Origin: Phialocephala subalpina
Taxonomy: Eukaryota; Ascomycota; Leotiomycetes; Helotiales; Mollisiaceae
NCBI GenBank assembly: GCA_900073065.1
Contig: FJOG01000031.1
Coordinates: 393,601-440,965 of the forward strand
DNA length: 47,365 bases
Reading direction: 5' to 3'
The notes beneath the pieces were generated by a model. It did no database searches and was not told the DNA's origin. It saw nothing but the letters and a program-made list of their open reading frames with translations. This document shows positions 10,145 to 19,571 of the stretch, piece by piece (position 1 is the stretch's first letter; the number at the start of each line of letters is the position of its first letter). The translations under genes were made by a program, and so were the position numbers.

Positions 10145-11025
10145 CCTGGGCCTTGGTGTTGGGGTGTTGATGTATTGTGTGAAAAGCAGCCGCGGAAGAA
10201 GGGGTACGAGTTGTCGATGTGCCCCTTGGCGAGGATGAAGCTTCTTGCGCTAGTGTGCTGCTCGAGGCTACTCCATTGAATCACATCTCTGATCGAATTC
10301 AAGCGCTTCAATGGCCATCTTCAAGCAATTCAGACTGCAAAATTTGTGTTGACAATATTCCTCTTTAATATGATAGAAGGCGAGTCGTGGTCTACCTAAC
10401 TACAAAGGTTATATGAATCTTTCATCGGATTCTGTTGACTGCTTCATAGCCAGGTGAGGAACGTTTTGCATACGAGAAGCCTCTGCACGGAATGGCAATC
10501 CTCAACTTTATATTTCCACTTTGAAGTGGTTTGTAGTATACCAAGTCAAGTTATACCTCTAGAAGCAAAAGGTTTGATCAGCAGTGTGACCTACTGGGAG
10601 CCTTCAAGTCCATCGAAATGGCTTGTCTTGAGCAGCACTGCCACAATCAAAGCAATCTCTACAAACTATTACCTGATCTCCGTAGGTAAGACTAGATAGG
10701 CAGATACCCAAGGTTAGCATCTCATTATTCAATTGTCAGTGGAAGATTTGGGACATTGAAGTAGCAGTCACGTGAACTGCCTCGATAACTCGTTAGCGCG
10801 GAATTCAAGTTGACATTCACCACCCAAGATTTTCGCAATGACAACACCACAACAAAGATCGAAACGGAAATTATTTTGCGCCGACCTCGATCGACACTCG
10901 AACTACAACGCCGCGCTGCATTGCAACTACGTTGAAGATATATCTTTGCACCAAAGACCCGGCAACCTCGCTGCGCGCACAACCTCGATCTCCCTTAGCG
11001 CATTTCTTGCCATTACTTGCCCACA
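10145..11025. promoter_or_regulatory. Shared divergent promoter region of two J-domain genes
   Basis: 881 bp separates the start codons of the two divergent J-domain genes, and no convincing frame lies within it. Both core promoters should be here. I did not find a clear heat-shock element array (repeated nGAAn) by eye. Confidence 0.5.
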
Positions 11026-13216
11026 ATGAATCGACAACAAGGTCCAGAGCAGGACCACTATTCCATCCTCGGCATTGATCCCAAGGCCACCAAAGCAGAT
11101 ATCAAGAAGGCATATCACAAATCTGCGCTGGCCAACCATCCTGACAAGACCGGATGCGCATCTGGAGAACGATTTGTGAAGGTAAGCGTCTAAACACTCC
11201 AGATCGATCAATAATATGCTAACATTGGCTGCGTAGGCTAAAGCTGCCTACGACGTTTTGAGCAACGAGAACTCTCGAATCATCTACGATGCAAAACGCC
11301 GGAACCAAAAGCAGCCATGGACATACAGGGATCCAAATGCGAATGCCTACAGTGAATCCTACAATGCCAACCGTCCCGCGCCCGATCCAAATCAACCGTT
11401 CGCCAATTTGGCAAAAACATACGAGGAGGCAATGAGAGAAGCAGAAGCAGCACAGCAGGCACGAATGGCCCGGCAAAGGCGACAAAAGGAAGAGAAACTA
11501 CGAAAGGAGCATGAGGAGAGACGCGCAAAGTTCGAGGCTGCGGAGAAAACAAGACGAGAGGTGGAAGCACAATGTCGAAAGGTGAGGGAGATGGAGGCAC
11601 AGATCAGAAGTGAGGAGGCTGCTCGGAGAGCGAGACAAGCGCAAGATGCTGCAGCTCGGGAGCGTCTTGCAGCTGATGAACAGAGACAACGCCAGAAGGC
11701 TGAAGAAGAGGAGGCCAAGAAGGGACCTCAACCTGTGAAGTGGGCTACAGACTGGGCATCGATGAACGCGAAAACCTGGCAGGAGTTGAGAGAACGTGTG
11801 GACGCAGATATCAAGAAGGAGTCGAAGCGCTCTGGGAGCTGGGAGTGGGGTGATGCGAGAGCTGCGGAGGAGAGAGCTGCGAATGAGGAGATCCTTCGTA
11901 GGATGAATGGCGAAGGATCTGCTATGGACGAGGAGAAGTTACGCAAGCTGCGAGAGGAAGCTGCTGCTAGAGCTTCGGCGGAATCGGGACAACGTCAAGA
12001 GCAACAAGCTAAGAAGCAGCCAGACCCCACTACAAGCTGGAAAACTACTGCGGAGCAGACTGAGGAAATGCTTCGCAAGTGGAGAGAGGAAACCGCTGCT
12101 CAAGACGAGGAAAGAAAACGCAACAGCAAGCAGCAAACCGCAGACACAAACAGTCGCACGGCAGCGGAGAAGGCAAGAGCTAGACAAGAGCAAGCTACTC
12201 GGGAGCGATTGGCAAAGGAATGCCAAAACACGGCTCGGCCACCGCCTACGGAACCTAAGGTAGACCGGATGAGAACACGATCTGGCGGCCCTCCAGAGTA
12301 TTCTGGAAGCACGCCAGAGCCCAGCAGAAAGCGTTCTGCGGCACCCCCTTTCGATGACCAGAGAGCACGTTTCGAGAAGGAGCGCCAGGAAAAAGAGGGT
12401 CGAGAGCAGGAGCGAATGGGAGCACAACAGCCTGGAACACAAAATTCGTGTGAAGAGTGCGTCCACAATGTAGCAACTATTGGATCTCTGAAGAACATCA
12501 TCGAGCGACAGGAAATCGAGCTCCAAGAGATGAAGACCAAATACGATGCACTCTTACGAAGCAAGCAACCTCCCATGCCTGGAACCTTTCCTGAATCACC
12601 CCAGCAATACGATCAAGAGGCAGACGACGGGAAGTCAACCGGTTCGAGTTGGAGCGATATCGAAAGCGAGATATTGGAGAAAGCCAAACCCTCCAATGCT
12701 TCAACATCCACAAGCAGCAACGAAGGCTCTTCCCCATACGCTAATTTCTCTGGCTCCTTCGATTTCACAAGCAGCAACGCAAATCCTTCTGCACCCCAGC
12801 CATCAGCTGCATCAATTTCCGCAAGCAGCAACGATGGCTCTTCAACACAACCCAGGCCTTTTGGTTTTGGATCCCGCGGCGGCAACGAATCCCCCCTTCC
12901 AAGTCGCAAGCCATTTGGTACCTTCACTAACGGAGTCCTGGATGAAAGCAGCAGCCAACCCTTCGCAGGAGTCAAGGGCTTCAGTAATTTCGCATTTGGA
13001 AGTGAGACCGAAAGCCCATTTGCACGAACTACGGAAGAGCTTGTGCAGAAGGAGAAAAGGACTGGCGGTGTTTTCACAAAGGTACCACTCAAGGATGGAG
13101 GCGTCCCTCTTTTTCGAGAGCACCGCCGGAATGGCGGTGTTGATCTCAATTACTGCGGTCGATGTGGCAAGAACGTTGATCATAGGTTTACTGGCTGCGA
13201 CGAAGAGGAGCTGTGA
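11026..13216 (+). CDS. J-domain protein with long coiled coil, FG-type tail and Cys-rich C-terminus, 711 aa
   Basis: Exons 11026-11181 and 11237-13216. The first exon encodes most of a J domain (DHYSILGIDPKATKADIKKA, then ANHPDKTG with the HPD). The intron falls after FVK, and the second exon completes helix IV (AKAAYDVLSNENSRIIYDAK). Residues about 120-300 are an extremely Glu/Arg/Lys/Ala-rich coiled coil. A further helix near 440-470 follows an SCEECVHN segment. Then comes a Ser/Asn-rich stretch with scattered FG dipeptides (PFGFGS, PFGTF, FAFGS). The end reads YCGRCGKNVDHRFTGC, a possible metal-binding knuckle. It is a class C co-chaperone; the client is unknown. The J domain and intron position are close to those of the divergent neighbour, implying a duplication. 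Confidence 0.9.
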
Positions 13217-13882
13217 GGTAATTTGGACATTCTCGAATATTCGGAGATGAGGAGTTTGGGTTATTTGCTCTACACTCTTCAAACTAACAAGGGTGTGCTT
13301 GGCAGTTAGCGGCATGCAGCGTGGTTGATTCTGGATCATGGTCCGAGACATTACAATTGTACTGGTATCTTCGAAGTGGCGGAACTCTGCGAATCTCGGA
13401 AAGGTAAAACACATCAGCTTTCTAGAGATGGCAGGACCTTTGAGTTGGGATAACGACTAAGAGGGGAATGATTTTGGTGTCTATATTTAAACTTTCAGGG
13501 AGCGTTGAGCTGATTGGCTAGTCCAACACGGTCGGAACAGGGAGCTTTGTGCTGTCCTATCGACCTTCACTCTTCGTCCTCCTACCTTTTGTACAGTTTT
13601 TCGAGGGCAAGTTGACGTCCACAATGAGAAATTAGCTTCTTCATACAAGACTGTCATCCAAATGGCCTATAGCCATTGTCTGAACTTCTCACGCGAGCTA
13701 TGATTGTTTCAAATGTTTGTATTGTTTCCATTTGTTTCCAATGTCTCCATTTGCTTCCAACGTTTCCTGAGGTTGCACAATCATACTTCTTTCATGTTTC
13801 TCAATCCAAATTCAGCCCCGCCATCCAATCATCTGCTCCCTTCGCCTCAATCGCCGCATTTCCAACGCTTCCCTTCCACTTC
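13217..13882. other. Intergenic between convergent genes
   Basis: 3' flanks of the J-domain gene and the small secreted-protein gene. Short frames only; nothing supported. Confidence 0.45.
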
Positions 13883-14240
13883 CTAGTACACAGTGCAAGC
13901 GCTCACAGTCTGAGTTTGCGTCCTTGTCCTGACCCTCGTCCTGTCTGTTGTGTACAGGAGGGTGCTGGTGCTGGTCGAGTACACCGTCGTGGTAGTTACA
14001 ACTGGATACTCGTAGAGAAAGATGCTGGTTTCAACATCTTTGGGATATCGAGTTTCGATGTCGAGTGCGGTTGTCGTGTACGTAGCGCAGGTAGTTCTAG
14101 GATCACGGAGATCATCTCCTAAAGCCATTGAACTGGGAAGGCGTTAATCTTTGGTTCTCATAACCTTAAAAGGGAAGTGTGACGGAAGCTTACCTGAAGG
14201 CGGCTACCGCGAAGTAGACAATGCTGGAGAGTTGAACCAT
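13883..14240 (-). CDS. Small secreted Thr-rich protein, 98 aa
   Basis: Two exons, 14240-14194 and 14132-13883, joined by a 61-bp intron with consensus gtaagc and cccag. The first exon encodes a hydrophobic leader (MVQLSSIVYFAVAAF), consistent with a signal peptide cleaved near residues 17-19. The mature part is Thr/Tyr/Val-rich, with runs such as VVTTTTVYSTSTSTLLYTT, two Cys, and a TRTQTQTVSACTVY end. This composition suits O-glycosylation. There is no GPI-type tail. It resembles small fungal secreted proteins in general, but I recognise no family. Confidence 0.6.
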
Positions 14241-14379
14241 TTTGACGGAGATTAAGGCAGCAACTTAAATCTTGATGGTTGGAGTCAATTGAGGGCGTCG
14301 GCGAATGGTCGATGAGAAGTTTCCGTCGGAATGCTCTTTTAATGCTCTCCTGATCTCAGACGTTCGTCCCATCTTCTGA

Positions 14380-14387
14380 TATTTATA
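14380..14387 (-). promoter_or_regulatory. TATA-like box upstream of the small secreted protein
   Basis: The minus strand reads TATAAATA about 140 nt upstream of the ATG at 14240. The distance leaves room for a 5' untranslated leader of ordinary length. Confidence 0.35.
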
Positions 14388-15451
14388 TCTCGCAATTTAC
14401 CCATTCCCGTTTTTCTTCACCGTTTCTCCCAATGTAGTCCGGGGATAATGTTCCACCCAGCCATCTCATTCCGGGTCACCACCTCGGTAGTGCCAGGATA
14501 ATGTGGCGAAAGGATTTTCCATCTGCACAACAATATGGTGAGATTGAATGCTGACAAGTCCATCTGCAAAACAAAGCACAAAGATTGAATGTTAACAGGG
14601 GAGATTTCATTCATTCTTGGTATTTACCAGATTAATCTGGCGATAGCTGGTCTTTAATCTGGCAGGTGAGATTCCGAATGGATTTTCGGGAGGGTAAAGG
14701 AGCTCGGCTAAAAAGGGGAGAGTGAAGTGCAGGAGTTCGGTAACGCCGTCACTCGAATTCGGGACAATCCTTCTGATTTTTTCATCAACATATATCATGA
14801 TGCTTGGCACCAGCGAGTTCGAGACCTCCCATCGAGCTGAATGTCCTAGCTGGCTCTAGTTTTCGTCTTTGTGATTTGCTCAACTTCGAGCGCGGGGTGT
14901 TTGATCGACCGAGCTGCATGTGGAGATCTATATTTGGAAGAGACCATGAGCTTGTATATTGCGTTGATGTCTCAAAAGAGGAATGAAGAAGATGATCGAG
15001 TGCCGTCCTCGTGTTTGAGATGCCGTTCTTGGCGGGGCAAATGCGCTGCGAACAGCTCAGGCGTCGATCAGGAGATTCTCCATGATCACTCAAGACAGAT
15101 GAAAGTTCATAACTTACTTTAAAATGCGTCGCAACGTCACATGTCAATAAAGTCTTTTGATAAGCCAAGCCCAGAACACGCCAGCATAAATGCCATGGGC
15201 GCAGATCACGTGCCGAAGGTAGATATCTATTTGCTGCAAAGAAAAACAAGCAATTCTCTCAGATTCAAGCAACAGCCAAGATGGAAGTTAATCGAAGCTA
15301 ATGCAAAGTAAATCTTCCTCGAAATTTAACTTCCTGAACGTCACTTCGTATTTCCCGTGACCTGGTCGTTGATTTTAACCTTATTGGACCCCACTTTCCG
15401 ACTCGATTTAACCTTAACCATCGAAACATTCCAGAAACAACCTACCCCAAC
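14388..15451. other. Divergent intergenic region with short imperfect repeats
   Basis: Between the minus-strand secreted-protein gene and the plus-strand dihydroorotate dehydrogenase. It holds an imperfect 41-bp tandem repeat (14519-14558 and 14560-14599, both starting ccatctgca). The ORFs here overlap one another on both strands and I support none. Confidence 0.45.
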
Positions 15452-16615
15452 ATGGCCTCGCAAGATCAACCAAAAATAGCTTCGTCCTCCTCTGCACCGA
15501 CATCCTTTCGCATCGATCCACCTCTCCTCAACTCCTCTAACCCCTGGGCAACAAACGAAGCAGACCTCTTGGCACTCTACAACTGTCCCTACACTGGCGC
15601 CGTCACGATAAGGACCTCCCTGTGGAAAGCATTTAAGCAACACCCGTTGACACATCAATACACATTCTTCGATTCTAAATTGGGTCACGCCACTGCGAGT
15701 ATCAATGTCGATCTCCCGGAGGGCAGGGGCGAGGTTCAAGACGGCGAAACGAGCTCGTTGAATACCTTGGGGTATAGTCCAATCGCGTTCGAGGAGTACA
15801 TCTCCATGCTTGTTCGCATGAGCCGGGATGGACTTCTCCCCCATCCAGAATCAAACAGTGAGGGGAAGAAACGGAAACCGTTTATAGTCTCAGTTACCGG
15901 GACTGCGGAGGAAGTAGCTCAATGCGCGTCCCACCTGCTCACCGTTCTCAACGCCCCGGAAACAATATATCCCAGCGCCTCGTCCGATGCCAAGACTTCG
16001 GATCTGGATCTGATGATGGAGATAAATCTCTCCTGTCCCAATATCCCCGACAAACCACCTCCAGCATATTCCCTCCCTTCGCTCGTGGAATATGTTGCTG
16101 CTCTCCATGTCGCGAAGCAGAATGCGCCTCGTGGCTACACTCGTCCTTTACACATCGGCATCAAAACTCCGCCTTATACATATACTGGCCAATTCCAGAT
16201 CCTGATCGATGCGTTGGAGAGTTCTGCGAGTCTGGAAGGTGGTTGTCCCATCTCATTCATTACAGCTACCAACACGCTTGGAAATTGTTTGGTGATGACG
16301 ATGAGCAAGAACAATGACCCCGCTCTTGGATCAGCGAATGGTACAGGTATTGGCGGCATGGCTGGTGATGCTTTGCATCCTCTTGCTCTTGGAAACGTGA
16401 AAACCATTCGCGGTATGCTGGATGCTTCACGATATCCTAACATCCAGGGAATTCAAATCATCGGGATTGGTGGGGTAAGTGACGCAGCTGGCTTCAAGAG
16501 AATGAAGAGCGTTGGTGCTGCAGCTGTTGGAGTAGGAACAGCTCTAGGTCGTGAAGGGGTCGATATTTTCAAGAAGATCAGTGAAGGGCTGTCACAATCA
16601 GATCTTGCAGTATGA
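15452..16615 (+). CDS. Dihydroorotate dehydrogenase, class 1A-like (cytosolic), 387 aa
   Basis: One exon with a clean ATG start. It should oxidise dihydroorotate to orotate in pyrimidine synthesis, using FMN with a soluble acceptor such as fumarate, and acts in the cytosol. There is no mitochondrial presequence or membrane helix, unlike the class 2 enzyme. The class signature MMEINLSCPNIPDKP (residues 188-201) contains the Cys that serves as catalytic base in class 1A enzymes (here about Cys195). IGIKTPPYTY carries the conserved Lys, and GIGGVSDAAGFKRMKSVGA with VGVGTALG forms the FMN phosphate site. Length is slightly above the usual 310-330 because of an N-terminal extension and an insertion near residues 132-143. 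Orthology to yeast URA1 is possible but not proven; the genuine pathway enzyme may be a class 2 protein elsewhere. Confidence 0.9.
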   Translation: MASQDQPKIASSSSAPTSFRIDPPLLNSSNPWATNEADLLALYNCPYTGAVTIRTSLWKAFKQHPLTHQYTFFDSKLGHATASINVDLPEGRGEVQDGETSSLNTLGYSPIAFEEYISMLVRMSRDGLLPHPESNSEGKKRKPFIVSVTGTAEEVAQCASHLLTVLNAPETIYPSASSDAKTSDLDLMMEINLSCPNIPDKPPPAYSLPSLVEYVAALHVAKQNAPRGYTRPLHIGIKTPPYTYTGQFQILIDALESSASLEGGCPISFITATNTLGNCLVMTMSKNNDPALGSANGTGIGGMAGDALHPLALGNVKTIRGMLDASRYPNIQGIQIIGIGGVSDAAGFKRMKSVGAAAVGVGTALGREGVDIFKKISEGLSQSDLAV

Positions 16616-16900
16616 AATATCAGATGATCAAATTCCTCACTCGAAAAATTGACTCCCATGTGGACATTATCAAGAATCGAATTTGATTGATGGTGTATCT
16701 TCACACACAATAATAAAATAAATCTGTCGAGCGTAAAGTATTGCTCTTCCTATTCCTCTCTAATAATTTACCTCCCCCACCAAATCCATCACCCTCCTTT
16801 TCACCCCAAATTCATCCCCACAACCCTCCCTCTCCCTTCCAATCCCAAACTCCGACCATTCCATCTATCCATCTTCCCATCAACTATCAAGCGACAACAC

Positions 16901-18008
16901 CTACGAGATCTGCATAACCATGGGACCAGCGACAGTGATAGCGTCGGTGAGCGTGCTATCAGCTGGCGCAGCGTTGGTGAGATGCAGATATGTGATACCA
17001 GCCAAGTTCTGGGGAACCGTGCAAGCACCGTTGGTGAAGCTCGTGAAAGCAGCCCCACCTGGAAGACCGCCGTTGACGAACGCACAGTTCGTTGCCCCCG
17101 TCGCAGCAGTCGTGACCTGGACCTGAGTACCGGCCGCAATGGTGCCATTCTGGCTGGCAGCCGCTGGGGCACCAGCAGTCATGGTAAGAGCTGCGAACGG
17201 AGTAATGGCCAAGTTAGATCCAGATGGGCAGGAGGAAATGAATCCAGCGGCGAGCGTGAAGACGGCGCGGATACCAAGAGGGGTGTCGAATGCGGAAGGG
17301 ATAGCGGCGGCTTTTGAGGCGGTGCGGATGAAGGTTTGATGTCTGGCTTCGACGGTGACGATTTCGGCTGCGACAGTGAGGATCGCTGGCGTCTTGACGA
17401 GGGGAGCTGCTGCGAGGTATCTGTTTTTCCAATTAGTCTCAATTCATGTAAAGAAAGCCGAAAAAGAGGTGCTTACGCAGAGACACCAATGTTCTCGAGA
17501 ACACCAGCAGTGGCAACCATTGCTGCTGCGGTGGTGAATCCGAAGTTATACGTGCATGGCTGGACCGGCGCTGTTCCTGCTCCGGCAATGGCGCTGTTGA
17601 GAGTCGTGACATGCGTTTGCTCTGTTCCTCCAATCGACTTCAGGTTTGCGATATCTTGTGTGTTGAGACCCAGTGCTGCGAAGTCGGAGTCGGGGAACTT
17701 TTGGAAGCCTTGTTGGTAGAATGCTGTCTCGAGGTTCTCTGCTGTGAGGGCACTGATGGAAGGTTAGCTTGATGCATGTGGGATGGTTGGGTCAAGACAA
17801 CATACAATTCGAGGATGTCAATATCGGTAAGTCCATCTGGTAAGCCGGTCGCTGGGTTCTGTCTCGACTCAAGGTTCTTTCTTGCGAGGACACCTGCATC
17901 ATATGCTCTTCTCATCTGTGGGCTCATCTTTGGCAGCGCTGGGTACGCGCTCGCGACAGCCACCATCCCCACCGTTATCGCCCCCAAAATCTGTCTGATG
18001 CTAGGCAT
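16901..18008 (-). CDS. Secreted ferritin-like domain protein (Rds1 type), 332 aa
   Basis: Three exons: 18008-17806, 17752-17477 and 17420-16901. Introns have consensus ends (gtatgt/atcag, gtaagc/acag) and the phases agree. The N-terminus is a signal peptide (ILGAITVGMVAVASA). The spliced product reads DIDILEFALTAENLETAFY, then GTEQTHVTTLNSAI, then ENIGVSAYLAAAP and VEARHQTFIR. These are the helix motifs of the fungal Ferritin_2 family, with acidic and His ligand candidates. The C-terminal third is Ala/Thr/Gly-rich, beta-type. Family members such as fission yeast rds1 respond to stress and starvation, but enzymatic activity is not established. The product is probably extracellular or cell-wall located. 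Confidence 0.87.
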
Positions 18009-18060
18009 GCTGGAAGGATGTTGTGTGTATTGGTCTTCGAAAGGTATGTATGACGAATGA

Positions 18061-18067
18061 ATATATA
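18061..18067 (-). promoter_or_regulatory. TATA-like box of the ferritin-like gene
   Basis: The minus strand reads TATATAT, 53 nt upstream of the ATG at 18008, a typical distance for a core promoter in this kind of genome. Confidence 0.4.
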
Positions 18068-19571
18068 AGTAATTGTATGCTCAACAAGACCAGCCTGAGC
18101 TATTACAATAGAAAGGTATTAAAAGTATTAAAGGGTCGAAGCGTAGAGGAACCAAATGAGTGGAAGAGATTGTCCTTTGTGTTCGATGAAAGCAAACCAG
18201 CGCTTGAGGGTATCTAGAAGGCAATGAGAGGTATTTCTTCCAAACACGCGGATGCGAGCCTGTTAAGAAGCAGCCAGCAGAAAGCTTGGCAGGTCCACGG
18301 GACGAAGCTTGACCGGCGAAGATCCGTTCACCACGTAACAACCTTAAAAAGCACTCTTGGCCCCAGGAAGTGGAATATCCGAAAGCCCATGAAAGTCCAT
18401 CAGGCCCTGCATCAAGCTTCGCTGACAGCGGGAATCTCCCCCAATGGGAGGGGCTTCAAGGCTGGAACAAACGTCGGTGCAGCCAATCGCAAACCCTGCG
18501 CAGGACCAATGTTCCACGGGAAGCACCACTTCAGGGTTCGCATTGGATAGGACAGTGAAGGATAAAGAAGCTTAACGGTAAAAGGGACGAATTGTTCCGG
18601 CGTGGGCATGACGCTGGCCGTGGGTGGGCGCTCGGTTATGAAAAGGGGGCAGGGGACCCGAGGGGCTGCTGTGTCAGACTCGTTTGAGAACATGCATCAC
18701 CGACCTTCTCGCTTAGGGGACAGAACAACCAGTGAGACGTGCACACGGAAGACGAGGAGCCTCGAATTTCCTGCCGTGTCATCAACCCAATGACCGACCA
18801 TTAAATTAGCTCGAGTTCTGCCAAGATGCACGGAAGCGTTTGAAGGTGCCACTCCTAACACTTCGCGTTGCATGAACCCGTCCTGACTGGATAATGCCGA
18901 ATGGCAAGCTCTTCTTCCGTTCATCCACATTCGTAAGGCTGATCGCAAGCCCTTGGCAGTATATCACTCGGTCGCAGCCTCTTCCAGTGCGCAAGGCCAA
19001 GAACTTGTTTTCGCAGCGAGGTTGCAGTGTTGGCGCCGCGGCCTTGACCACCAGGTCGTCCCAGCCGCGGGAGTGAGGATCTGGGGTAGGTGGAAAATAT
19101 GGTTCATCAAAGATGGCAACTCAATCGACTCAAGTGACTGGCATATGTGACGAGAACAAGATCTGCGAAAGGACGGCATTGATGGCCGCGCCTGGGGAGA
19201 CATGTAATTTACGCTAACGGCTATGATGTAAACGCTAAAGCAAAGGAAATACATTTGAGCAGCCACTGATACATCTGTGTTGGCTTGACTTTTGCAACTC
19301 CCACTTCCTTCATCCGTCAAGGTCATCCACAGTCATCTCATCTCCTTCCCCAGCTGCTAGCCTCTCGGCGACAATCTTACAATGAAAATTATTCCTGCTC
19401 AGATCCATACCGAATCATGAGCACGAGACACCTCATATGCGTACACAGAAGCTGTCCCAGACATCGGTGCATGTTCTCGTACCTGATATCCCCACAAAAA
19501 GCAGGATCTGTACGACACAATACTGCCCAAAAACCCATAGTATTTTTCGTAAGTCCAAATCCATAGACAGA
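18068..19571. other. Intergenic, nothing recognised
   Basis: About 1.5 kb between the ferritin-like gene's promoter and the SSD1 3' end. Frames are short, and none shows a motif, start context or splice partner that I trust. Composition is balanced. Confidence 0.45.

Noticed and set aside
11939..13149. Long minus-strand frames (195, 158, 178 aa) and a 234-aa plus frame inside the second J-domain gene
   Set aside because: They are shadows of a low-complexity, purine-rich coding strand; the J-protein frame is longer, spliced and has domain evidence.
14607..15249. Minus-strand frames of 67 and 154 aa upstream of the dihydroorotate dehydrogenase
   Set aside because: No start context, splice partner or family features; plus-strand frames of equal quality overlap them.
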